A stretch of DNA of 64,000 nucleotides from Okapia johnstoni. Lineage: Eukaryota; Chordata; Mammalia; Artiodactyla; Giraffidae. Positions 1 through 12,106 of the stretch are shown in pieces. The notes under the pieces were generated by a model, which saw only the letters and a program-made list of their open reading frames with translations, was not told where the DNA came from and searched no databases. A program made the position numbers and the translations under genes. The stretch's first letter is position 1, and each line of letters starts with the position of its first letter. The stretch covers positions 73,762,385-73,826,384 of the forward strand of contig CM044315.1 of the NCBI GenBank assembly GCA_024291935.2, read 5' to 3'.

Positions 1-1421
1 CCTCCAGCTTAGTTCTTTTTTCTCAGGATTGCTTTGGCAATTCTGGGTCTTTTGTGGTTCCATATAAATTTTAGGAATACTTGTTCTGGTTCTGTGAAAA
101 AATGTAATAGGTATTTTGATAGAGATCACATTAAAGTAGATAGCTTTGAGAAGTATGGTCTTTTTAACAATACAATCAATGAGCATGGCTATCTTTCCAT
201 TTCTTTGAATAACCTTCAGTTTCCCTTATCATTGTTTGATAGTTTTTATTATGTAGATCTTTCACCACCTTGACTAAGTTTCTTCCTAGGTTTTTTAAAT
301 TTAAAATGGAATTGGTTCTTTGCTTTCTTTGTCTGGTATTTCATTGTTAGTGTAAAGATATGCAACAATTTCTGTATATTATTATTATATCCTGCTACCT
401 TGATGAATTCATTTATTGGTTGTAAAGGTTTTTGTGGGGAGACTTCAGGGTTCTCTCTATAGAGTACCATGTCATCTGCAAACAGTGACAGTGTTACCTC
501 TTACCTTCCAATTTGGATACATTTTATTTATTTTTCTTGTCTGACTTCTGTGGCTAGGACTTCTAAAACTATGTTGAATAGAAGTGGCAAGAGGGTAAGA
601 GTGGGCACTCTTGTCTTGTTTCTGCCTTTAAAGGAAAGGTTTTCAGTTTTGAGTAATATGTTGGCTGTGGGGTTGGCATAAATGACTTTTATTATGTTGA
701 GGTATGTTCCTCTATACCTCTTCTGTAAGAGTTTTTATCATGAACGAATGTTGAATTTTGTCAAATGTTTCTTCTTTTCCTATTGAGATGATCATGTGGG
801 TTTTGTCTTTCCTTTTGTTAATGTGGTGCATCATACTGATTAATTTGTGTATGTCGAACCATCCTTGAGACCCTGGAATGAATCCAACTTGATTATGGTG
901 TGTGGTCCTTTTTCGTGTATTGTTGGATTTGGTTTGCTAACATTTTTGTTGAGAAATTTTGCATTCTGTATTCATCAAAAATTCTGGCTTGTAACTTTCT
1001 TTTTTGTAGTGTCTTTGTCTAGTTTTGGTACCAGGGTGATGGTGGCTTCATAGAGTGAATTTGGGAGTGTTCCCTCCTCTTGAACTTTTTGGAATAGTTT
1101 GAAAAGGTCAGGTATAAATCCTTTGTATGTTTGGTAGAATTCCCCAGTGAAGCCATCTAGTCCTGGACTTTGTTTTCAGGGAATTTTTTTATTATAGATT
1201 TTATTTCACAACTAGTACTTCTTGATTCAATTTTGGCAGGCTTTATGTTTTCAGAAACTTGTCTATTTCTTATAGCCTGTCCAATTTGTTGGTATATAAC
1301 TGTTCATAGTATTCTTTTATATATTTCTGTGGTATTGGTTGTTAATTTTCCTCTTACATTTCTTATTTTGTTCATTTGGATCTTCTCTCTTTTTTTGTTG
1401 GACAGCCTGGCTAAAGGTTTA
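1..1421 (-). mobile_element. L1 LINE, ORF2 reverse-transcriptase region, antisense, runs off the left edge
   Basis: On the minus strand this reads as the reverse-transcriptase part of L1 ORF2. The catalytic FADD box is visible as the reverse complement of 471-482 and looks intact. The rest of the frame is broken by stops and small indels, so only short ORFs survive. The L1 similarity stops near 1421, just after the segment matching the antisense of the pre-RT linker. The 3' end lies outside the window. Short plus-strand ORFs here (for example the hydrophobic one at 1170-1424) are antisense shadows. Identification rests on recognising L1 ORF2 text and the FADD box. Confidence 0.9.
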
Positions 1422-3611
1422 TGACAAACTTCTTTAGAGTACAATATCAAGAAACAGTCTTTTTAGACCAACTGACAATGCGTTCAACTGTCAAGACCTA
1501 AGAATTATATACCCAGCTATCCTTTGCCCTGAATACAAGAAAGTTTAGACTAAAATTCAAGCTTGATTATGAGAATTATGCTAACTAAAATTTCTAAATT
1601 AGGACTTTTCTATTTATCCTTTCAATTTTTAACTTTATATCTTAATCAGTTCTATTATATGACTTTCATTGAAAACTACTTTAAATTCTTTCTGAAAGTA
1701 AAAAAGTCATACATTTCTTAAATTCATTAGAACTTTGTTAGTGCTTCAAAAAGCATCCCATACTGTTGACTTTTGTGTCCCTGGGCACTTTAAAATTGAT
1801 CCTTAAATTTTGCTTACAGCTTAGTACCCAATAGGGATAGAATTGTGAATGGTTCATATTACAATTTGAAGAATTCCCACACAATAGGAATGGAATTTAT
1901 TAATTCCATAATTATTTTCTGAGCATCTACCATGTGCCAGACACATTCTGAAACCAATGATACTGTGATGGAAAAGATGAGGGTCTTGGGACTCATATTT
2001 TAGTAGGAGAGGACAAAGAATAAACACATAAGCAAATAAGATACTTTCAGAGAGTAATAAAGATCTTAAAGAAATCGCCTAAGAATGAGTTGGGAACTGG
2101 AAGGATATCTCAAGATAATGTGTGTTTTTGTACTATCATCCATAAAAATATCTGAATTGTCAATTTAAAAGGGATACTACTTATATTTGTCATCAGTTCA
2201 ATTACTGGGGGCACTTTTATAAAAAACAATGCTAGGGAGTTTGTTTAAGGATTTAGAAGTAGAAAATGTTGAACATTATTAGAGCATCAAAATAACATAA
2301 GCAGTTATGTTATTTAAGTTCATTATACAAACAACAGAGAAGTCTGTTGACTTTTACCAAAGGTAGCTCTCTATTTTTATTTCTTGTTTTCTCTGCATTT
2401 TCCTAGGTCCTTTTCACTGTAAGCTTTCTTCCAAAAGATAAGCAGATCATAAGTCAAAAGATAAACATGTGTCACTGGCTAGGATAAGCACTTTAATCTT
2501 CCTGACTTGAATTAGGTAGGTATGATATCATTGAACCCATTGTTTTCTCCTCTTCATGCAATTGCAGCATCCTCTGGTGGAGATTAATTTATTTGATAAC
2601 GTTTGAGATAAGCTTTTACAGATTTTGAGAAATAGCTTTTATGCAATTTAGCACAGGAATAAAATATTTGGTGATTCATTATCTTCATTAAGTTATCAAC
2701 TTCACAAAGTATTATGTTAGTGCTTATTGTCAAACTTAAACATACATCTGAGAGATATGCAATTATACAAGTACAAATAATAAGGACACTGCTACAAATA
2801 AATGCTAATACATTATTCTGGAAAGTATTCAAATGAATTTTGATGGGAAAACAACTTTCTTATGTGATTTAAATTCTCTAATTGTGTCTATCTTTTTATA
2901 TTTTGACTTCCATCACGTGTACATTTATTATATATTTAGAAAAACTGAAAAGCACAACTGAAAAGGTAAAATAAGCTATTTAATATAATTTTATCCAACG
3001 GGACAAAAAATGTATTTGCTTCTAACAAATGATACAAAATTGATGAAATATAACAGCATAATTTATAAAACAAATAGCAAAGATTCTTAGTTTTTATAGG
3101 ATATTTTACAATCCAATCTCGTAAGTAGGCAATGATAATCTATAAAAGAACATATAAGCAAAACTTCGAGATTAGTGCTTTTTCATTTCTGAATTCTATT
3201 TCCTTATAGTTATAGGTGTCACTGCTTTCCAAGGAGAACCTGTAATAAGGGGAAGGGTCTCAAGAGAATAAAGTCACGACAGTGGGATTAATTGGAAACC
3301 CACCCAAAAGCCCTGAGATTCCAGTACCAGAGATAGTGATAGAATGCCAGGAGAGTGACATATGTGTGGCTGACACATCATATATGCTTATTATAACAAA
3401 TAACTGAAGAGAAGATGAACTTAAGTCAGAAATTAATGGATGCATAAACTAAGAGTAAGTATAAAGGAAGAGGGACTCAAATGCTTACAAATCAAGAAGG
3501 GAACTCCAAATTCTAACCAGAAGAGCAATCATAGCTGCTGCCTGGGCACAGACAACAAAACCAAAGTATAAAACAAGTGCTGAGCCAGACTAGAGAGTCA
3601 CAAGGGGATTC
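1422..3611. other. Gene-free AT-rich stretch
   Basis: I see no gene here. Open frames are 82 codons or shorter, have no recognisable family and have the base composition of their surroundings. An old dispersed repeat lies at about 1885-2045 (listed separately); the rest looks like single-copy sequence. Confidence 0.6.
1885..2045 (+). repeat. Old mammalian dispersed repeat, L2/MIR class (family uncertain)
   Basis: The stretch reads 'gagcatctaccatgtgccag', then a decayed 'tactgtgatgg', then 'tagtaggagaggac'. This order is typical of an ancient repeat found across mammals. It is too decayed to assign by eye. Confidence 0.45.
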
Positions 3612-3977
3612 TTTTTTATTTTTTAATTGAAGTATCATTGACATAAAATATTATAATAGTTTCAGGTGTGTAATACAGTGATTCAACATTTATACAGTAT
3701 GAAATTATCACCATAATAACCATCTGTCATCGCACAAAATTACTGCAGTATTATTGGCTATATTCCCTATGCTGTACATTACATCTCTATGACTCATTTA
3801 TTTTATAACTACAAGTTTGTAGCTGCCTTCACCTATTTCACCCAACCACCTCCCCCCACCCCCTTCTGGGGACCTCTAAATGTTCCCTGTATTTATACCT
3901 CTGTTTCTCTCTTGTTTCAGCTTGTTCATTTGCTTTCTTTTTCAGAGTCCACATATAAGTGAAATCATATGGTATTT

Positions 3978-5494
3978 ACCACCTAGAGCTAGACATCCTG
4001 GAATGCGAAGTCAAGCGGGCCTTAGGAAGCATGACTACGAACAAAGCTAGTGATGGAATTTCAGTTGAGCTATTTCAAACCCTAAAAGATGATGCTGTGA
4101 AAGTGCTGCACTCAATATGCCAGCAAACTTGGAAAATTCAGCAGTGGCCACAGGACTAGAAAAGGTCAGTTTTCATTCCAATCCCAAAGAAAGGCAATGC
4201 CAAAGAATGCTCAAACTACCGCACAATTACACTTATCTCACACACTAGTAAAGTAATGCTCAAAATTCTCCAAGCCAGGCTTCAACAGTACATGAACTGA
4301 GAACTTCCAGGTGTTCAAACAGGATTTAGAAAAGGCAGAGGAACCAGAGATCAAATTGCCAACGTCCATTGGATCACTAAAAAAGCAAGAGAGTTCCAGA
4401 AAAACATCTATTTCTGCTTTATTGACTATGCCAAAGCCTTTGACTGTGTGGATCACAACAAACTGTGGAAAATTCTTCAATACCAGACCGCCTTACCTGC
4501 CTCCTGAGAAATCTGTATGCAGGTCAAGAAGCAACAGTTAGAACTGGACATGGAACAACAGAATGGTTCCAAGTTGGGAAAGGAGTACATCAAGGCTGTA
4601 TATTGTCACCCTGCTTATTTAACTTCTATGCAGAGTGCATCATACAAAATGCTGGGCTAAATGAAGCACAAGCTGGAATCAACATTGCTGGGAGAAATGT
4701 CAATAACCTCAGATATGCAGATGACACCACCCTTATGGCAGAAAGTGAAGAAGAACTAAAGAGCTTCTTAATGAAAGTGAAAGAGGAGAGTGAAAAAGTT
4801 GGCTTAAAACTCAACATTAAAAAAAAAAAACAACTTAACATTCAGAATAGATGGGGAAACAACGGAACCAGTGACAGACTATTTTCTTGGTCTCCTAAAT
4901 CACTGCATATGGTGACTGCAGCCATGAAATTAAAAGATGCTTGCTCCTTGGAAGAAAAAGCTATGACCAACTTAGACAGCATATTAAAAAGCAGAGACAT
5001 TACTTTTGCCAACATAGGTGCATCTAGTCAAAGCTATAGTTTTTCCAGTAGTCATGTATGGATGTGAGAGTTGGACTATAAAGAAAGCTGAGCACCGAAG
5101 AATTAATTCTTTTGAACTGTGGTGTTGGAGAACACTATCGAGAGTCCCTTGGACTTCAAGATCAAACCAGTCAATCCTAAAGGAAATCAGTCCTGAATAT
5201 TCACTGGAAGGACTGATGCTGATGTTGAAGCTGAAACTCCAATACTCTGGCCACCTGATGCGAAGAACTGACTCATTTGAAAAGACCCTGATGCTGGGAA
5301 AGATTGAAGGCAGGAGGAGAAGGGGATGACAAAGGATGAGATGGCTGGACGGCATCATCAACTCAATGGACATGAGTTTGAGTAAACTGGTGTGCTGCAG
5401 TCCATGGGGTCACAAAGAGTCAGACATGACTGAGCATGCTGCAGTCCATAGGGTCACAAAGAGTCGGACATGACTGAGCGACTGAACTGAACTG
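3978..5494 (+). mobile_element. BovB (RTE) LINE, ORF2 reverse transcriptase, 5'-truncated, with 11-bp target duplication
   Basis: Copy A of BovB. BovB moves by target-primed reverse transcription and is shared between ruminants and squamates. The insertion is flanked by the exact duplication 'atatggtattt' at 3967-3977 and 5495-5505, and the L1 host text is continuous across it. The RT reads in pieces: 'DILECEVK' near the start, then DYAKAFDCVDH, then the catalytic YADD at 4714-4725, and a C-terminal part at 5018-5329 ending in the RRRRG tract. The frame shifts several times, including at an A-rich run near 4818-4830. The endonuclease domain is absent. The 3' end carries a 44-bp tandem duplication. 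Not functional as it stands. Confidence 0.93.
5394..5481 (+). repeat. 44-bp tandem duplication of the BovB 3' tail
   Basis: Two copies with a period of 44 start with 'gctgcagtccat' at 5394 and 5438 and differ at only a few bases. They are the terminal segment of BovB that is also shared with Bov-A SINEs. Confidence 0.85.
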
Positions 5495-5599
5495 ATATGG
5501 TATTTGTCTTTCTATATGACATATACACTTAGCATAATATCCTCTACGTCTATCCATGTTGTTGCAAATGGCAAGATTTCATTCTTTATGGTTGAGTAA

Positions 5600-5832
5600 T
5601 ACAAACCCACGTCTCTTGAGTCTCTTGCACTGGCAGGTGGATTCTTAACCACTAGCACCACTTGGGGCTTCCCAGGTGGTACAGCGGTAGGTTTGATCCC
5701 TGGGTCAGGAAGATCTCACGGAGTAGGAAACAGCAACCCGCTCCAGTATTTTTGCCTGGAAAATGCCATGAACAGAGAAACCTGGCAGGCTACAGTCCAA
5801 AGCATCGCAAAGAGTCAGACACAACTGAGCAG
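5600..5832. mobile_element. Two SINE heads in inverted, head-to-head order (Bov-tA class)
   Basis: 5600-5665 is the tRNA-derived head of a SINE on the minus strand (reverse of the 'cctgccagtgcaagag' type text, ending 'accactagcaccacttgg'). From 5666 a plus-strand Bov-tA begins ('gggcttcccaggtggtacag') and runs to about 5832 with the 'gagtcagacacaactgagc' tail. L1 text lies on both sides. Confidence 0.8.
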
Positions 5833-6443
5833 CATGCATGGCATGTATATATACATACTTATGTATATATAGATATACCACATCTTATCCATGCATTTAA
5901 TAATGGGCGCTTAAGCTGCTTCCATATTTGGCTATTATAAATAATGCTGAAATGAATTATAGGGGTACATATATCTTTTCAAATTAGGTTTTCATTTTCT
6001 TAACCAGAGCATTCTTATGGTACTTTTGAGATGGTTAGTAATGTTAAGCATCTTTTCATTTACCTGTTGGCCATCTGTGTGTCTTCTTTGGAAAAATGCC
6101 TGTTCAGATCCTCTGCTTATTTTTAACTTGGGTTTTTTTTTTTATGTTGAGTTGTATGAATTCTTTGTATATTTTGGATTATTACCTCCATTATCAGATA
6201 CATCATTTGCAAATATCATCTTCCATTCAATAGGTGGCCTTTTCATTTTTTCGATAGTTTGCTTTGCTGTATCTATACATATACACACACGTATATGTAC
6301 ATATCTACATGTGTGTATATATATATGTGTGAAAGCTTTTTAGTTCAATGTAGTCTCACTTGTTTATTTTTGTTTTTGTTTCTCTTGTTTGAGGGGATAT
6401 ATCCAAAAAAATTACTAAGACTGATGTCAAAAAGCTTGCTGCC

Positions 6444-6757
6444 AGAACTTCCCTGGTGGCTCAGTGGATAAGAATACACCTGCCAATGAAAGGGACATGG
6501 GTTTGATCCCTGGTCCAGGAAGATTCCACATGCTGTGGAGCAACTAAGCCTGTGAGCCACAACTATTGAGCTTGTGTGCCGCAACTACTGAAGCCTACAC
6601 GCCTAGAGCCTGTGTTCCACAACAAGAGAAGCCACCACAATAAGAAGACTTCACACTACAATGAAGAGTAGCTCCCCATTCTTTGCAACTAGAGAAAGCC
6701 CATGCAAAAGCAATGAAGACCCAGTGCAGCCACACACACAAAAAAAATTTATAAGAA
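6444..6757 (+). mobile_element. CHR-type tRNA-Glu SINE with target duplication
   Basis: Starts 'agaacttccctggtggctca', contains B-box-like 'ggtttgatccctgg', then the repeated 'gccacaactattgag' modules typical of CHR SINEs, and ends in an A-rich tail. Flanks match: 'aaagcttgctgcc' at 6431-6443 and 'aagagcttactgcc' just after the tail. The L1 host resumes directly. Confidence 0.85.
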
Positions 6758-6807
6758 AGAGCTTACTGCCTATGTTTTCTTCTAGAGGTTTCATGGTTTC
6801 AGATCTT

Positions 6808-7280
6808 AAACTTCCTCTAAGATCAGGAAGAAGAGAAGGATTTCCATTCTCACCGCTTTTATTCAACATAGTATCAGCAGTCATAGCCATGTCAATTAGA
6901 CAGAAAAAGAAACAAAAGAAATCCAAACTGAAAAGGAAGAAGTAAAACTGTCATTGTTTTCAGATGACATGATAGTATACTTACTGATAGAAATTCTAAA
7001 GAGGGCAACAGAAAACTACTAGAGCTCATCAATGAATTTGGTACAGATGCAGGATACAAAACTGATATATATAGAAATCTGTTGCATTCTGAACTATCAG
7101 AAACAGAAATTAAAGAAACAAGCCCATTTATAACTGCATCAAAAAGACAGATTTAACTAAAGAGGTACAAGACCTGTACTCAGAAAGCTGTAAGATGCTG
7201 AGGAAAGAAACTGAAGACAACACAAATAGAGGGAAAGATGTACTGTATTCATTCATTGGAAGAATTAATACCAACACTGT
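6808..7280 (+). mobile_element. Inverted 5' part of the same L1 (ORF2 reverse transcriptase)
   Basis: Here L1 ORF2 reads on the plus strand, directly adjoining the minus-strand piece. Recognisable text runs from 'cttcctctaagatcagg' through the FADD region. At 6957-6972 the box reads 'ttttcagatgacatga', so the alanine codon is changed and FADD becomes FSDD. It then runs on to 'ttggaagaattaatacc'. This is the arrangement expected from twin priming (5' inversion) during L1 insertion. Confidence 0.75.
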
Positions 7281-7388
7281 GATCTAGGCTTACCAATAGT
7301 TACTGTGAGAATATCATCATCTGTGCTGCACTTCTTTTACTTAAGGTTCTGGAAGGAACAGACTTATAAAAGTTCAATTTTGACGAAA

Positions 7389-8063
7389 TACAAGAAGGCA
7401 AAGTGGTTGTCTGAGCAAGCTTTACAAATAGCTGAGGAAAGAAGAGAAGCAAAAGACAAGGGAGAAAGAGAAAGCTATACCCAACTGAATGCAGAGTTCC
7501 AGAGAATATCCGGGATAGATAAGAAGGCCTTCTTAAATGAACAATGCAAAGAAACAGAGGAAAACAATAGAATGGGAAAGACTAGAGAGCTCTTAAAAAA
7601 AAAATGTAGCTATCAAAGGAACATTTCATGCAAGGATGGGAATAATAAAGGACAGAAACGGGCAGGACCTAATAGAAGCAGAAGAGGTTAAGAACAGGTG
7701 GCAAGAATACATAGAAGAACTATACAAAAAAAGGTCTTAATGACCTAAGTAAACACGATGGCGTGGTCACTCACTTGGAGCCAAACATTCTGGAGTGTGA
7801 AGTCAAGTGGGCCTTAGGAAGCATTACTATGAACAAAGCTAGTGGAGGTGACAGAATTCTAGCTGAGCTATTTAAAATCCTAAAAGAGGATTCTGTTAAA
7901 GTGCTGTACTCAATATGTCAGCAAATCTGGAAAACTCACCAGTGGCCACAGGAAGGAAAAGGTCAGTTTTCATTCCAATCTCAAAGAAGGGCAATGCTGA
8001 AGAATGTTTAAACTACTGTATAATTACACTCATTTCACATGCTAGCAAGGTAATGCTCAAAAT
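7389..8063 (+). mobile_element. BovB LINE fragment, linker plus start of reverse transcriptase, 3' part missing
   Basis: Copy B of BovB. The 128-codon frame at 7305-7691 enters BovB at about 7389 ('KKAKWLSEQALQIAEERREA'), the basic linker between endonuclease and RT. The next frame (7763-8011) is the start of the RT, 'NILECEVKWALGSITMNKA'. A run of A at 7597-7605 sits at a frame change. BovB text stops abruptly at 'gctcaaaat' (8063), well before the DYAKAFD and YADD motifs, and L1 text in the opposite orientation follows at once. Both ends are therefore truncated. Confidence 0.88.
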
Positions 8064-8993
8064 GTTGTTTCTTGAGGTAAGCTTGTAATGCTATGAATTT
8101 TTCCCTTAGCACTGCTTTTACTGAATCCCGTAGGTTTTGGGTTGTCTTTTTTTCATTTTCTTTTGTTTCTATGCATATTTTTATTTTATTTTTGCTTTCT
8201 TCTCTGATTTGTTGGTTATTCAAAAACGTGTTATTTAGCTTCCATATGTTTGTATTTTTAATAGTTTTTTCCTGTAGTTGACATCTAATCTTACTGCATT
8301 GTGATCAGAAGAGATAGATGCTTGAAATGATTTCAATTTTTTTGAATTTACCAAGGCTAGATTTTTGGCCCAGGATGTGATCTATCCTGGAGAAGGTTCT
8401 GTGTGCACTTGAGGAAAAGGTGAAATTCATTGTTTTGGGATGAAATGTCCTATAGATATTAATTGGGCCTAACTGGTCCATTGTTATCATTTAAAGTTTG
8501 TGTTTCCTTGCTAATTTTCTGTTTGGTTGATCTATCCATAGGTGTGAGTGGGGTATTAAAGTCTCCCACTATTATTGTGTAACTGTTAATTTCCCCTTTC
8601 ACACTTGTTATCATTTGCCTTACATATTGCAGTGCTCCTATATTGGGTGCATATATGTTTATAATTGTTACATCTTCCTCTTGGATTGGTCCTTTGATCA
8701 TTATGTAGTGTCCTTCTTTGTCTCTTTTCATGGTCTTTATTTCAAAGTCTATTTTATCTGATATGAGTATTGCTACTCCTGCTTTCTTTTGGTCTCCATT
8801 TGCATGAAATATCTTTTTCCAGCCCTTCACTTTCAATCTGTATGTGTCCCTTGGTTTGAGGTGGGTCTCTTGTAGACAGCATATATAGGGGTCTTGTTCT
8901 TGTATCCATTCAGCCAGTCTTTGTCTTTTGGTTGGGGGCATTCAACTCATTTACATTTAAGGTAATTATTGAGAAGTATGACCCTGTTGTCAT
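8064..8993 (-). pseudogene. L1 ORF2 endonuclease domain, truncated and frameshifted
   Basis: ORF2 protein nicks target DNA with an N-terminal APE-like endonuclease and then copies its RNA. The start codon fits the reverse of 8991-8993 (MTTGSYFS...). A frameshift near 8941 moves the reading into the 160-codon frame 8459-8941. That frame shows the endonuclease signatures: CLQETHLKPRD with the catalytic Glu, the IYAPN strand, and VGDFNTPL with the catalytic Asp. A second shift near 8470 leads to 'STFHPKTMNFTFSSSAH'-like text and GIDHILG-like text (here RIDHILG). The SDHN box is visible as the reverse of about 8297-8310 but is out of frame. The reverse transcriptase is entirely missing. The preserved catalytic residues suggest a fairly young copy. 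Not a host gene. Confidence 0.9.
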
Positions 8994-9044
8994 TTACTTT
9001 GTTGTTTTGGGTTCGAGTTTATACACCTTTTCTGTGTTTCCTGT

Positions 9045-9972
9045 TTAGAGAAGATCCTTTAGCATTTGTTGAAGAGCTGGTTTGGTGGTGCTGAATTCTC
9101 TCAGCTTTTGCTTGTCTGTAAAGCTTTTGATTTCTCCTTCATATTTGAATGAGATCCTTGCTGGGTACAGTAATCTGGGTTGTAGGTTTTTCTCTTTCAT
9201 CACTTTAAATATGTCCTGCCATTCCCTTCTGGCCTGAAGAGTTTCTATTGAAAGATCAGCTGTTATCCTTATGGGGATCCCCTTATACATTATTTGTTGC
9301 TTTTCCCTCGCTACTTTTAATATTTGCTCTTTTGTGTTTGAGCTTCGTTAGTTTGATTAATATGTTTCTTGGGGTGTTTCACCTTGGGTTTATCCTGTTT
9401 GGGACTCTCTGGGTTTCTTGGACTTGGGTGGCTATTTCCTTCCCCATTTTAGAGAAGTTTTTGATTATTATCTCCTCAAGTATTTTCTCATGGCCTTTCT
9501 TTTTGTCTTCTTCTTCTGGGACTCCTATGAGTCTAATGTTGGGGCCTTTGACATTGTCCCAGAGGTCTCTGAGGTTGTTCTCATTTCTTTTAATTCTTTT
9601 TTATTTTTCCCTCTCTGCTTCATTTATTTCCATAATTCTATCTTCCACTTCACTTATCCTATCTTCTGCCTCAGTTATTCTACTGTTGGTTCCCTCCAGA
9701 GTGCTTTTGATCTCAGTTATTGCATTATTCATTATTGATTGACTCTCCTTTATTTCTTCTAGGTCCTTGTTAAACATTTCTTGCATCTTCTCAATCCTTG
9801 TCTCTAATCTATTTATCTGTAACTCCATTTTGTTTTCAAGATTTTGGATCATCTTTACTATCATTATTCTGAGTTCTTTTTCAGGTAAACTCCCTATCTC
9901 CTCCTCTTTTGTTTGGTTTGGTGGGCATTTATCATGTTCCTTTACCTGCTGAATGTTTCTCTGCCTTTTCAT
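9045..9972 (-). pseudogene. L1 ORF1 RNA-binding protein, frameshifted
   Basis: ORF1 protein coats L1 RNA as a trimer. The N-terminal 123-codon frame (9601-9972) starts MKRQRNIQQVKEHDK and carries a heptad coiled coil (roughly residues 45-115, including RLETRIEKMQEMF and SRITEAEDRISEVEDR). The RNA-recognition part follows in other frames at 9290-9600. The C-terminal domain is the frame 9045-9290 with IRITADLSIETLQARREWQ, typical of the L1 ORF1 C-terminus, ending at the stop beside 9045. At least two frameshifts separate these blocks. The plus-strand 164- and 106-codon frames over the same bases are hydrophobic antisense shadows. Confidence 0.9.
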
Positions 9973-10155
9973 TTTGTTTAGATTGTGTTTGGGGGGCCCT
10001 TTACATAGGCTGGAAGTTTGTTGTTCCTCTTTATTGCGGAGCCTGCTCCCTGTGGGTGGGGCTGGACTAATGGCTTGTCAAAGTTTCCTGGTTAGGGGAG
10101 CTTATGTCTGTGTTCTGGTGGGTGGAGCTTGATCTCTTCTCTTTGGAGTGCAATG

Positions 10156-10508
10156 AAGTGTCAGTGGACACATTTCTGCAGTAATGACACTGTTGATCCT
10201 TCCATCATTCTTATAATCCTTCTCTTCCTTGACGTCTATGCATAATTTTCTTCAGGTTTCCAGTTCTTGCTCTAATCTTCTTGTCAGGCTCATCTTCTGA
10301 TGGCCATCTCCCAAATGTCATACTTCTTTGAGATTCTATTTTAAATCGTTTTTTTCTCACACTACTTGAGTAATGTGAGTTGAGTTACTTTATGAATCTA
10401 TGGCTTTAATTTATATGCTGAAGACTTACTCAACTTTCTTTCCAGTCTAGATATCTAGTACAAGCTCCAGAATTTTTAACTTAACAAGCAATTTTTTACT
10501 CAACAAGC
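10156..10508. other. Non-coding flank left of the FOXK1 retrocopy
   Basis: No gene is seen. Pyrimidine-rich text here ('cagtctagatatctagtac') and the text right of the retrocopy ('atactgaaaactgaactc', 11780-11800) have the flavour of one old dispersed mammalian repeat interrupted by the retrocopy. I cannot assign a family. Confidence 0.35.

Positions 10509-12106
<1,598 letters not shown>

Larger units (their letters stand above)
3612..6808 (-). mobile_element. L1 LINE 3' UTR and ORF2 C-terminal region, minus strand, split by BovB and SINEs
   Basis: The T-rich start at 3610-3640 is the reverse of an L1 poly(A) tail. It is followed by the familiar antisense L1 3' UTR text ('gtttcaggtgtgtaatacag', later 'ccatgttgttgcaaatggc'). 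The L1 text resumes after each insertion: at 5506 after the BovB, at about 5840 after the SINE pair, and at 6772 after the CHR SINE. That shows one host element with later insertions. It stops near 6808 inside ORF2, where the strand flips (see the next L1 piece). No intact ORF. Confidence 0.85.
8064..10155 (-). mobile_element. L1-BT type LINE, 5' half only (5' UTR, ORF1, start of ORF2)
   Basis: Read on the minus strand from 10155 leftwards this is a bovine-type L1. The GC-richer 5' UTR end (about 9975-10155, 'gtgggtggggctggac' on the plus strand) comes first, then ORF1, a short inter-ORF gap, and ORF2 with most of its endonuclease domain. It is cut off at 8064 before the reverse transcriptase. 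Having a 5' end without a 3' end is unusual for L1 and points to a later deletion. Confidence 0.9.

Noticed and set aside
6444..6520. tRNA-like A and B boxes as possible tRNA genes (also in the other SINE heads)
   Set aside because: They belong to tRNA-derived SINE heads. The fold and acceptor ends expected of a working tRNA are not present.
9248..9742. 164-codon hydrophobic plus-strand frame that looks like a membrane protein
   Set aside because: It is antisense to L1 ORF1. T-rich antisense of an A-rich coding region gives Leu/Phe/Ser-rich pseudo-membrane proteins. The same applies to the frames at 1170-1424 and 6017-6343.
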